Assembly (NCBI GenBank): GCA_030630905.1 | Contig: DAOVMB010000098.1 | Location: 1-7,627 of the forward strand | Origin: Sedimentisphaerales bacterium | GTDB lineage: Bacteria; Planctomycetota; Phycisphaerae; Sedimentisphaerales; Anaerobacaceae | Direction: 5' to 3' | Length of the DNA: 7,627 bases | In this document: in pieces, positions 1 to 6,265 of the stretch | Position numbering within the stretch: the stretch's first letter is position 1 | How the letters are laid out: every line of letters starts with the position of its first letter | Notes under the pieces: generated by a model | The model's input: the letters and a program-made list of their open reading frames with translations, nothing else | Told to the model about the DNA's origin: nothing | The model's database searches: none | Program-made: the position numbers and the translations under genes

Positions 1-259
1 AGGCACAAAGTTATTACAATTTGCTCTGGACCGCTGTTCTTTTGCACATATTTTTCCTCAGTGCCTTTGTTCCTATGTTCCTTTGCACTTTACAAAGCTA
101 AGCAGCTTTGTAGTCGATTTGAAAAAACAAAGCCAATTTGCGGTAGGGCTAATTTGGCGCAATATCTTATATGAAAGGTGATTATGAAGAATTTCATGCT
201 TTGAAGGCGACGGAAAAACAAACCCAATCAAAGCCAAACAAAGCCAATTCGGTTATTTT

Positions 260-375
260 ACCGCCGAGAACGCTGAGTTCGCGGAGTTTTTCGTAAAGAA
301 TTAGGTCAATGTAACATGTTGTATAATATAGAATTACAACCACTGTTTTTCGGCGGTCTCCGCGCTCCCGGCGGT
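260..375. repeat. Inverted pair of ACCGCCG-type repeats around an AT-rich core
   Basis: The left arm, 260-286, begins ACCGCCGAGAACGCTGAG. The right arm, 351-375, read on the minus strand begins ACCGCCGGGAGCGCGGAG, so the two arms are imperfect inverted copies of one GC-rich unit. The roughly 64 bp between them is AT-rich and includes TATAAT at 322-327. Both arms are bordered by T-rich sequence on the inner side (TTTTT after the left arm and before the right arm). The arrangement resembles a miniature inverted-repeat element or two independent insertions of the same dispersed repeat. No coding sequence is carried. Confidence 0.6.
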
Positions 376-410
376 TAATAAGAAAAAAAATAAAGCCAAT
401 TTATTCGTAT

Positions 411-438
411 TGAGTACTGCGTGTTGCGTATTGCGTCG
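411..438 (+). repeat. Tandem TGCGTNN heptamers
   Basis: Four consecutive 7-bp units can be read: TGAGTAC, TGCGTGT, TGCGTAT and TGCGTCG. The last three share TGCGT and the first is degenerate. It is a short imperfect microsatellite-like tract in the spacer with no evident function. Confidence 0.55.
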
Positions 439-445
439 TGGTTTT

Positions 446-471
446 GGATTCCGCATCGAGTGCGGAATGAC
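446..471. repeat. Small palindromic repeat (TGGATTCC...GGAATGACA), copy 1
   Basis: An 8-bp perfect inverted repeat, ATTCCGCA (448-455) and TGCGGAAT (461-468), encloses a 5-base loop, and is flanked by TGG before and GACA after. The same flanks occur at the copy at 2825-2850, so they belong to one family. On the opposite strand it reads TGTCATTCC, a form widely seen as a short extragenic palindrome in unrelated bacteria. Confidence 0.7.
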
Positions 472-689
472 ATGTCTGATGGCATGTTTTACAGAACCCT
501 ATTTGAAAAAACAAAGCCAATGTTAAAATGGGCAATATGGTATTAATTCAGCAATAGTAAAAGGTTATGGGTATTTTCGTGTTTTTTGGCGGTTTTGGGC
601 GTCTGAAAACAAAGCCAATTTGTTATCGTTCAGTGTTCTGCGTTCGGCGGACAGCGTCAGGATGACGCATGAAATGGAGAACCAGACCG

Positions 690-718
690 TTGACAGTTCC
701 AGGTCTGTGGGGTAAGGT
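690..718 (+). promoter_or_regulatory. Possible sigma70-type promoter for pheT
   Basis: A perfect TTGACA lies at 690-695. Seventeen bases later is TAAGGT (713-718), which keeps the three most conserved -10 positions (TAnnnT). Transcription would start near 725, leaving a leader of about 55 bases. The -35 box lies in the loop of an inverted repeat, CAGACC (683-688) with GGTCTG (702-707), which might be an operator or chance. A second TTGACT at 743-748 has no acceptable -10. The call is weak because the -10 box is poor. Confidence 0.3.
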
Positions 719-780
719 ATCGCTTAATTCGGACTGCGGTCCTTGACTTTGCTTTGTAATTTCTTGATGGTACTTTTGTT

Positions 781-2799
781 ATGAAAATTTCATTGAATTG
801 GTTGAGCGATTATATCAAGACAGACTACTCCGCGGAGCAAATCGCGGAAATCTTGAGCGATCTGGGCTTTCCCTGCGAGGGGATAGAAAAGCTCGATGAC
901 GATGCTGTGATCGATATCGAGATAACCAGTAACCGAGGCGATTGCTTAGGCTATATCGGCGTAGCACGCGAATTAGCTGCTGCGACCGGCGAAGAACTAG
1001 CCATCCCGAAAATCGAGTTGGATGAGTCGGATAAGGGCGTTACGGAATTCGCCGGTGTACAGATAGATGAGCCGGACTTGTGCGGCCGATATACTGCTCG
1101 GATTATCGAGGGTGTCAAGGTCGGCCCATCGCCGGACTGGCTTCGCAAGCGGCTTGAGGCTGTGGGACTGCGGAGCGTCAACAACGTGGTCGATGCGACG
1201 AACTATGCAATGCTGGAGACGGGCCAGCCGCCGCACGCCTTCGATTACGATAAAGTAGCCCAGGGCAAGATTATTGTCAGAAAGGCCAGGGCAGGCGAGC
1301 GTATTGTTAGTATTGATGGCACGCAATGCGACCTCAATACGGATATGCTTGTAATTGCCGATCCCAACGGACCCGTGGCTGTAGCCGGTGTTATGGGCGG
1401 GCTGGATACTGAAGTCGGCGAAAAGACAACGAGAATTCTTCTCGAAGACGCCCATTTCGATCCGGTGAGTGTGCGCACGACCTCTCGCAAGCTCGGTCTG
1501 CCTTCAGAGGCGGCGTTTCGATTCGAACGCACGGTTGATATTGAGAAGGTGGACTGGGCTTCCAAACGCACTACTCAATTGATGATTCAGGTAGCGGGTG
1601 GTAAAGTCGCCAAGGGCGTGGTTGACGTTTATCCTAAGAAACCTGAGCAGAAAAAAGTTACACTGCGGCTTTCGCGTTTGAACAAATTGCTCGGTATCGA
1701 GATTCCCGCCGAGAAAGCAATGAGAATTCTCTCAGCCTTGAGTTTTGAGCCGGAAGTTAAAGACGATCTGATAACCTGCACGGTGCCCTCGTGGCGCAAT
1801 GATGTTTATCGTGAGGTCGATCTGATCGAAGAAATCGCGCGTGTGCACGGCTACAACAAGGTACCGACCGAGCGAAAGATTAGAATCGAAGTTGTGCCGG
1901 CCGATCCTCGTCAAAAGCTGGCTGAATCGATTAGAACGCACTTTAACGCCTGCGGCTTCTATGAAACGATTAACGTGACATTTGTTGATAATTCTATTGC
2001 CGAACTTTTCTCGGAGGCCGGCGCTAAGCGACATCTGGCCGTAAGGGACGAATTGAGAAAAAGTGCGAATCTTCTTCGTCAGACCCTTATCGGTTCCCTG
2101 CTCGGTGTTTTGGAAACGAACGTTAACGCTAAGAACCTGCCGTGCAGAATCTTTGAGATTGCAGATACTTTTGTGCCGGCGAAAAAGCAGGGCGGCGAAC
2201 TGCCTGTTCAGAAAACTAAACTTGCCATGGTCTGTGACGGTGACTTCAGAGACCTTCGTGGCGTGATAGAAGGCCTGATAAATAGCATTGGTAGAAATGC
2301 ACAAATTGATTTTGTCCCTGTTGATCTTATCTGGGCGCAGACCGGAGCTAAAATCCTGTTGAACTCCCAGCCAATTGGCGCCGCGGGTATTGTTTCAGAG
2401 GCGGTCAGGCAAAAGCTCGATTTTAAAGACATCACGCCGTGTGCTGCGGAGTTGGAATTTGAGCAGCTTATGGCTCTTGCCGGCGGCGCTGTAAAGGTCA
2501 AGCCGATTCCGAGATTCCCTGCGATACAGCGTGACCTTTCGATTTTGGTAGGCGAAGAAACTTGCTGGGCTGATATTATCCAAGCGATCAAAAGCAAGGC
2601 CTCCGGCGAGCTTGAAGACATCCGGTTTGTCGGCATATACCGTGGAAAAGGCATCCCCTCCGGCAGCAAAAGCGTTACGTTTTCACTTCGGTTTAGAGAC
2701 GAGGACGGCACATTAACTCACGAGACCGTTGACGGCTTCGAAGCCGACATTGTCCGGAGCCTGACCGAATCCGTAGCGGCAGAACTGCGTACTGTATGA
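781..2799 (+). CDS. pheT: Phenylalanine--tRNA ligase beta subunit, short form without EMAP domain
   Basis: This is the beta chain of the alpha2-beta2 cytosolic enzyme that charges tRNA-Phe. The beta chain binds tRNA and edits mischarged Tyr-tRNA-Phe. The 672-residue product starts MKISLNWLSDYI and passes after about 38 residues straight into the B1 segment (IEITSNRGDCLGYIGVAREL). The B3/B4 editing domain spans about 100-255, with VNNVVDATNY near 133-142 and His152 in PPHAFD. B5 follows at about 291-360 (PSWRNDVYREVDLIEEIARVHGY), then the catalytic-like domain. The C-terminal ferredoxin-fold anticodon-binding domain covers about 578-672 (FPAIQRDLSILV). Common bacterial PheT proteins have roughly 790 residues; the missing block of about 110-120 is the EMAP/OB tRNA-binding domain. 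The start is fixed by the conserved N-terminus, although no good Shine-Dalgarno precedes it. pheS is not seen upstream in the window or in the next 4.8 kb downstream. Confidence 0.97.
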   Translation: MKISLNWLSDYIKTDYSAEQIAEILSDLGFPCEGIEKLDDDAVIDIEITSNRGDCLGYIGVARELAAATGEELAIPKIELDESDKGVTEFAGVQIDEPDLCGRYTARIIEGVKVGPSPDWLRKRLEAVGLRSVNNVVDATNYAMLETGQPPHAFDYDKVAQGKIIVRKARAGERIVSIDGTQCDLNTDMLVIADPNGPVAVAGVMGGLDTEVGEKTTRILLEDAHFDPVSVRTTSRKLGLPSEAAFRFERTVDIEKVDWASKRTTQLMIQVAGGKVAKGVVDVYPKKPEQKKVTLRLSRLNKLLGIEIPAEKAMRILSALSFEPEVKDDLITCTVPSWRNDVYREVDLIEEIARVHGYNKVPTERKIRIEVVPADPRQKLAESIRTHFNACGFYETINVTFVDNSIAELFSEAGAKRHLAVRDELRKSANLLRQTLIGSLLGVLETNVNAKNLPCRIFEIADTFVPAKKQGGELPVQKTKLAMVCDGDFRDLRGVIEGLINSIGRNAQIDFVPVDLIWAQTGAKILLNSQPIGAAGIVSEAVRQKLDFKDITPCAAELEFEQLMALAGGAVKVKPIPRFPAIQRDLSILVGEETCWADIIQAIKSKASGELEDIRFVGIYRGKGIPSGSKSVTFSLRFRDEDGTLTHETVDGFEADIVRSLTESVAAELRTV

Positions 2800-2824
2800 C
2801 TCGCATTGCGTTAGAGTGAAAAGC

Positions 2825-2850
2825 TGGATTCCCGCTTCCGCGGGAATGAC
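2825..2850. repeat. Small palindromic repeat (TGGATTCC...GGAATGACA), copy 2
   Basis: Perfect 8-bp arms, ATTCCCGC (2828-2835) and GCGGGAAT (2840-2847), enclose the loop TTCC. They are flanked by TGG before and GAC after, as in the copy at 446-471. It lies 25 bp after the pheT stop codon. Its hairpin could protect or end the mRNA 3' end, but no T-run follows, so it is not a typical intrinsic terminator. The arm sequence matches a GTCATTCCCGC palindrome common in the spacers of many bacteria. Confidence 0.75.
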
Positions 2851-3017
2851 AAATACTGTTTCCGCGACAGGAACTAATTTGTTGCAGATATGAAGTGTGA
2901 TGATTTTGATATTTGAGTCTGAATTTGGCTTTAGAAAAACCACCTTAAAAGCCGAAAAACAATAAGTAGTTAAAGTTTTGAGATTTCAAATATTTATCGG
3001 TATTCGCCGATATTTTA

Positions 3018-3046
3018 TTGACTTTCGTGTTGTGATTTGGTATAAA
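3018..3046 (+). promoter_or_regulatory. Strong sigma70-type promoter of the 6S-like RNA
   Basis: TTGACT (3018-3023) and TATAAA (3041-3046) each match the consensus at five of six positions and are separated by exactly 17 bp. The predicted start at about 3052-3053 falls on the first base of the terminal helix (UUGCG) of the RNA. That agreement supports both the promoter and the RNA 5' end. It is the best promoter in the window. Confidence 0.8.
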
Positions 3047-3051
3047 TACTG

Positions 3052-3252
3052 TTGCGGGCTAACCCCTGCGGTGCTCGTATAGAAAGTATGTGTTTGAAAG
3101 AACCGATACCCGTACTCAGGGAAATCAGGTCTTGATGGCTCGGAAAAGCCTACTCGATAGGACTTTCGGACACAAGCAACGATTACCCACTTGGAAGTAA
3201 AGGGTTCTTTTCGAACGCTTTCTTACGGCACTCGTGGAGGAGGGCCGCGCAA
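3052..3252 (+). ncRNA. ssrS: Structured stand-alone ncRNA, probable 6S RNA
   Basis: This 201-base segment folds into a long interrupted rod. Outer helices read from the sequence are 3052-3056/3248-3252, 3057-3059/3244-3246, 3070-3074/3228-3232, 3076-3079/3224-3227, 3082-3086/3218-3222 and the 13-bp 3092-3104/3203-3216 with one bulged U. Inside lies a large bubble. Its 3' side carries a small hairpin, UUAC-CC/GG-GUAA (3183-3200). The apex is a bulged hairpin: GUC/GAC (3129-3131/3161-3163), UUGA/UCGA (3132-3135/3154-3157) and GGCU/AGCC (3137-3140/3147-3150), with loop CGGAAA. A closing stem, central bubble with a 3'-side hairpin, apical stem and size near 200 nt are the hallmarks of 6S RNA, which mimics an open promoter and sequesters the housekeeping RNA polymerase holoenzyme. 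Signatures of tmRNA, RNase P and SRP RNA were not found. The RNA gene is well supported; the 6S identity rests on architecture alone. Confidence 0.6.
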
Positions 3253-3257
3253 CTTAT

Positions 3258-3287
3258 AAAAGGCCTGTTTTTCAGGCCTTTTTTTTT
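3258..3287 (+). terminator. Intrinsic terminator of the 6S-like RNA
   Basis: A 10-bp stem, AAAAGGCCTG (3258-3267) with CAGGCCTTTT (3273-3282), has a loop of five T. It merges into an unbroken run of nine T ending at 3287. It begins six bases after the outermost helix of the RNA, so it ends that transcript before glgP. The A-run on the 5' side also gives some potential to act on the opposite strand. Confidence 0.9.
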
Positions 3288-3534
3288 CGTGTTCACAGCA
3301 GGGACAGCAAATTTCCATGCGGTTATGAATATTGTACTGAGTTTATTACAAGAACTGTTGTCGCGCGGAATCTTGTTTCAGATGATATGGAAGGTTAGCG
3401 ATTGCAGTCCCATCTCCTGCCCGATTATATCAAAACAGTGGAAATATCGGATGCACGAAACCTGACAAACCTGCCTTTAGCTCTGTTTTTTCCGGTTAAG
3501 CTGAAGAAAAGATTGGTCGATTAAAATGATATAA

Positions 3535-3562
3535 AAGCTAAGGGGGAGCCTCTCTATAGCTT
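3535..3562 (+). promoter_or_regulatory. Hairpin in the glgP leader
   Basis: AAGCTA (3535-3540) pairs with TAGCTT (3557-3562). After an A-A mismatch, GGGGG (3542-3546) pairs with TCTCT (3551-3555) using alternating G-C and G-U pairs, leaving the loop AGCC. No U-tract follows, so it is not a standard terminator. Its position 50 bp before the glgP start would fit an mRNA leader structure or an operator. Its function is unknown. Confidence 0.45.
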
Positions 3563-3599
3563 ATGTTGTTAGTGTTTATTATTAAAAGACTTACATTGT

Positions 3600-3604
3600 G
3601 GAGG
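3600..3604 (+). promoter_or_regulatory. Shine-Dalgarno site of glgP
   Basis: GGAGG ends seven bases before the ATG at 3612. It is the only canonical Shine-Dalgarno sequence seen ahead of a gene here and it fixes the glgP start; pheT, ptsN and cimA all have weak or absent sites. Confidence 0.85.
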
Positions 3605-3611
3605 CCAAGAA

Positions 3612-6215
3612 ATGCCTACTGTGCGTAGCTTCACAGTTTTGCCTACTCTGCCGGATATTTTGAAAGACCTCGATATTATCGCCAGGAATATGTTTTGGTC
3701 GTGGAATCCTGAGTTCGTAGAGCTTTTTAAGCGTATTGACAGCAATTTATGGTCGGCTTGCGGTCATAATCCCGTCAAAATGCTCGGCAGTGTTTCGCAG
3801 GCAAAATTGGATGAATTAGCTGGAAATCAAGGTTTTTTAGGCCAATTACAGCGAGCCAACGAAAAGCTTAAATCATATCTTGAGAAACCTACCTGGTATG
3901 AAAAAGTATGTTCAGAATGCGTCAATCCTACGATTGCATATTTTAGCGCGGAATTTGGCGTCCATGAATGCTTGCCTATCTATGCCGGTGGTTTGGGAAT
4001 TTTAGCGGGCGACCATTTAAAGAGTGCTTCCGACCTCGGTATTCCGTTAGTGGGCGTTGGTCTTTTGTACCAGAAGGGTTATTTCCGCCAGTATTTGAAT
4101 ATCGATGGCTGGCAGCAGGAGATATATGTCGAGAATGATTTCTATAATATGCCGATAGAGCTTGTTCGCAAAGAAAGCGGTCGACCTCTGACTATTAGTG
4201 TTGAATATCCCGGCAGATGCGTTATAGCACAGATATGGTGCGTTTCTATCGGCAGGGTGAAATTGTATCTGCTGGATACGAACGTGCACGCCAACTCCCC
4301 GATAGACCGTATGATTACCAGCAGTCTTTATGGCGGAGATCGGGAATTGCGAATTCGCCAGGAGATTATGCTGGGCATTGGCGGCTTAAAAGCTCTGAAG
4401 GCAATGGATATTACGCCGACGGTTTGTCATATGAACGAGGGACACGCTGCTTTTATGGCTTTGGAGAGAATCCGGGAATTGCGAACTTCTGAAAATACGA
4501 CTTTTGACGAGGCTGTGGAAGCTACAAAGGCGGGCAACGTTTTTACAATACATACGCCTGTAAAAGCAGGGCTCGACGAATTTCGTGTTGAACTGATGGA
4601 TAAATATTTCGGCGGTTATTTCCCCAAGCTTGGCATAAATCGAAAGCAGTTCCTGGGATTGGGCAGAATACTTCCCGACGACGACAGCGAGCCATTCAAG
4701 ATGCCGATTCTGGCGTTACGGCTGAGCAGTTGTACGAACGGCGTAAGTAAATTGCATGGCCAGATATCACGCGGGATATGGGGCAGCCTTTGGCCGGGGA
4801 TACCACGTAATGAAGTACCCATAATTTCAATCACAAACGGTATCCATATTAAGAACTGGGTTTCGGATGAGATTGATTCCTTATACGAGAGGTATCTTGG
4901 CCTGAACTGGGCTGATGAAGCCATGGACAAATCGCTTTGGGAATCAATCGACCAAATTCCCGACGAGGAATTCTGGAGAATGCACCAGCGATGTAAAGAG
5001 CAGTTGATTGTTTTTGCCCGCAACCGCCTTAAGGCTCAGATGCAGCGCAGAGGCACTTACCATACCGAGTTAAACCACGCCGAGGAGGTCCTCGATCCTG
5101 AGGCACTCACGATAGGTTTTGCCAGAAGGTTTGCCAGCTATAAAAGGGGCAATCTGCTGCTCAAAGATCCTCGCCGGATTATAAATCTTCTTACCGATCA
5201 GGATCGACCGATACAGTTTATTTTTGCTGGTAAGGCCCATCCGAAAGATACCGAAGGCAAGGATATAATCCGCCAGATTATTCACTTTGCCAATCAGAAC
5301 AGCGTTAGGCGGCGCGTGGTATTTCTGGAAGATTACAATATTGACATAGCGAGATTTTTGGTCAGCGGCGTGGATGTCTGGCTTAGTAATCCTCGCAGGC
5401 CGATGGAGGCAAGCGGTACAAGCGGTATGAAAGCCGCGGTTAACGGCGTGTTGAATATGAGCACCTCGGATGGCTGGTGGTGTGAGGGTTATACCCAGGA
5501 TGGAGGCTGGGTTATCGGCATAGGTGAAAGCTATGAGGATAACGACTATCAGGACTTGGTGGAGTCGAAGGCCATCTATGATATGTTGGAAAACGAAGTT
5601 ATTCCGCTGTTTTACACACGCTCAGCGGACAATCTGCCCCGGGCCTGGATACACAGGGTAAAGAATTCTATCAAGTGGATAGCGCCGCGGTTCAACACCC
5701 ACAGAATGCTTGCCGACTATACATGTAAATTTTACAATCCCGCTGCTGCTAAATGGCAATATTTGACTGAAAAATCTTGTGCAAGAGCGAGGACTTTTTC
5801 GAACTGGAAATCCAATTTTAAAAAGGCCTGGACTGAGTTTGCCGTCAAAGATGTGGTTATGGAAGTGAGCAACGGCGACGGTAATCAAAAGCTGAATCCA
5901 AAGCAGCCTCAGCTTAAAATCGGCTCACAGTTGTACATTAAAGCATTGGTAAAACTCGGCAAGATGAGCCCGAATGACGTTTCAGTTGAGCTTTATCATG
6001 GCCCTGTGGATAACTGGGAAAACATAAGGAACGGCTCGGCGGTGAGGATGGATTTTGAAAAAAACTCGGAGCGGGAAGGCGAACATTGGTTTGTTGGATC
6101 GATGCCTTGCGAAAAGACCGGTCAGCACGGAGTGGCGGTAAGAGTTTTACCCAGACATGCCGACCTTGCAAATCCCTACGAAATGGGCCTGATTCTTTGG
6201 GAAACGACTAAATAG
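3612..6215 (+). CDS. glgP: Alpha-glucan (glycogen) phosphorylase, DUF3417 type
   Basis: This GT35 enzyme cleaves alpha-1,4-glucan with phosphate, releasing glucose-1-phosphate from glycogen or maltodextrin in the cytoplasm. The 867-residue product opens with a DUF3417 domain (about 8-105; ILKDLDIIARNMFWSWNPEF), the mark of the bacterial/archaeal phosphorylase subfamily distinct from the E. coli GlgP/MalP type. The catalytic region begins near YFSAEFGVHE (110-119), followed by PIYAGGLGILAGDHLKSASD. The segment ALRLSSCTNGVSKLHG is typical of the subfamily. The pyridoxal-phosphate lysine is Lys607 in EASGTSGMKAAVNG. A beta-rich C-terminal region (about 745-867) ends HGVAVRVLPRHADLANPYEMGLILWE, as usual in this subfamily. 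Length and motifs are complete, with no frameshift or missing key residue. GGAGG before the ATG supports the start. No other glycogen gene is adjacent; the next gene is convergent, so glgP is probably monocistronic. Confidence 0.96.
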   Translation: MPTVRSFTVLPTLPDILKDLDIIARNMFWSWNPEFVELFKRIDSNLWSACGHNPVKMLGSVSQAKLDELAGNQGFLGQLQRANEKLKSYLEKPTWYEKVCSECVNPTIAYFSAEFGVHECLPIYAGGLGILAGDHLKSASDLGIPLVGVGLLYQKGYFRQYLNIDGWQQEIYVENDFYNMPIELVRKESGRPLTISVEYPGRCVIAQIWCVSIGRVKLYLLDTNVHANSPIDRMITSSLYGGDRELRIRQEIMLGIGGLKALKAMDITPTVCHMNEGHAAFMALERIRELRTSENTTFDEAVEATKAGNVFTIHTPVKAGLDEFRVELMDKYFGGYFPKLGINRKQFLGLGRILPDDDSEPFKMPILALRLSSCTNGVSKLHGQISRGIWGSLWPGIPRNEVPIISITNGIHIKNWVSDEIDSLYERYLGLNWADEAMDKSLWESIDQIPDEEFWRMHQRCKEQLIVFARNRLKAQMQRRGTYHTELNHAEEVLDPEALTIGFARRFASYKRGNLLLKDPRRIINLLTDQDRPIQFIFAGKAHPKDTEGKDIIRQIIHFANQNSVRRRVVFLEDYNIDIARFLVSGVDVWLSNPRRPMEASGTSGMKAAVNGVLNMSTSDGWWCEGYTQDGGWVIGIGESYEDNDYQDLVESKAIYDMLENEVIPLFYTRSADNLPRAWIHRVKNSIKWIAPRFNTHRMLADYTCKFYNPAAAKWQYLTEKSCARARTFSNWKSNFKKAWTEFAVKDVVMEVSNGDGNQKLNPKQPQLKIGSQLYIKALVKLGKMSPNDVSVELYHGPVDNWENIRNGSAVRMDFEKNSEREGEHWFVGSMPCEKTGQHGVAVRVLPRHADLANPYEMGLILWETTK

Positions 6216-6221
6216 TTTATT

Positions 6222-6252
6222 GTTGCCGGTTCGTAGTATTAGGACCGGCAAC
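6222..6252. terminator. Inverted repeat between convergent glgP and ptsN
   Basis: GTTGCCGGT (6222-6230) pairs perfectly with ACCGGCAAC (6244-6252). A further U-G and C-G pair extends the stem to 11 bp with a 9-base loop. It lies 7 bp after the glgP stop codon and 14 bp beyond the ptsN stop codon. No T-run follows on either strand, so it may be a bidirectional transcript-end hairpin rather than a classic intrinsic terminator. The location strongly suggests that it shapes both 3' ends. Confidence 0.6.
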
Positions 6253-6265
6253 GATCACCTGACGC

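Larger units (their letters stand above)
117..622 (+). repeat. Dispersed AAAGCCAAT repeat cluster
   Basis: The nonamer AAAGCCAAT occurs exactly at 129-137, 240-248, 392-400, 513-521 and 611-619, always on the plus strand, with start-to-start distances of 111, 152, 121 and 98 bp. Most copies sit in a wider context of an A-run, ACAAAGCCAAT and then TTTG. The copies at 117-137 and 501-521 are identical over 21 bp, including the preceding ATTTGAAAAAAC. Degenerate versions follow one another at 218-228 (ACAAACCCAAT) and 229-238 (CAAAGCCAAA). An inverted relative with one extra base lies at 2922-2933 (AATTTGGCTTTA). I associate this motif with planctomycete spacers, but that is recollection, not a search. 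Its function is unknown. Confidence 0.85.
1..780. other. Gene-free, repeat-rich spacer upstream of pheT
   Basis: No ORF here has a recognisable product. The longest small reading frame noticed (171-296, 41 codons) runs through the repeat motifs and is probably not a gene. The stretch is a mosaic of short repeats: AAAGCCAAT motifs, ACCGCCG-type inverted repeats, a TGGATTCC palindrome and TGCGTNN heptamers. There is also a perfect hairpin at 92-111 (ACAAAGCT, loop AAGC, AGCTTTGT). Near the left edge, variants of TTCCTNTG recur at about 70-86. A TATAAT at 322-327 has no convincing -35 box. No tRNA, T-box or other known RNA was recognised. pheS, often the neighbour of pheT, is not within this 780 bp. 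Confidence 0.8.
2800..3051. other. Spacer between pheT and the non-coding RNA
   Basis: No gene is supported here. It contains the palindromic element at 2825-2850, an imperfect hairpin GTTTCC/GGAAC near 2858-2874, and an inverted relative of the AAAGCCAAT repeat at 2922-2933. The promoter of the downstream RNA lies at its right end. No convincing intrinsic terminator for pheT with a U-tract was found. Confidence 0.6.
3288..3611. other. Spacer between the ncRNA terminator and glgP
   Basis: No gene is supported. One 46-codon reading frame (3325-3465) has no ribosome binding site and no recognisable similarity. A possible promoter is TTGTCG (3358-3363), a 17-base spacer and GATGAT (3381-3386), about four of six matches in each box. 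It would give a leader of more than 200 bases for glgP. TATAAA at 3530-3535 has no -35 partner. The hairpin at 3535-3562 is listed separately. Confidence 0.5.

Noticed and set aside
117..622. CRISPR array made of AAAGCCAAT repeats
   Set aside because: Repeats are too short and variable, spacing is irregular (98-152 bp), and no cas gene is present.
690..780. T-box or attenuator leader controlling pheT
   Set aside because: No T-box sequence, specifier loop, Phe-rich leader peptide or terminator hairpin with a U-run could be seen.
997..1455. 152-codon minus-strand frame inside pheT
   Set aside because: It lies wholly within the well-supported pheT frame on the other strand and its translation shows no domain or biased composition of its own.
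1732..2304. 190-codon minus-strand frame inside pheT
   Set aside because: Antisense shadow of pheT; no recognisable protein features.
3052..3252. tmRNA, RNase P RNA, SRP RNA or a riboswitch for glgP
   Set aside because: The conserved sequence blocks of these RNAs were not found, and the RNA ends in its own strong terminator about 325 bp before glgP, so it is not a glgP leader.
3325..3465. 46-codon reading frame between the ncRNA terminator and glgP (MNIVLSLLQELL...)
   Set aside because: No ribosome binding site, no recognisable family and no clear promoter. A frame of this length is expected by chance in 320 bp.
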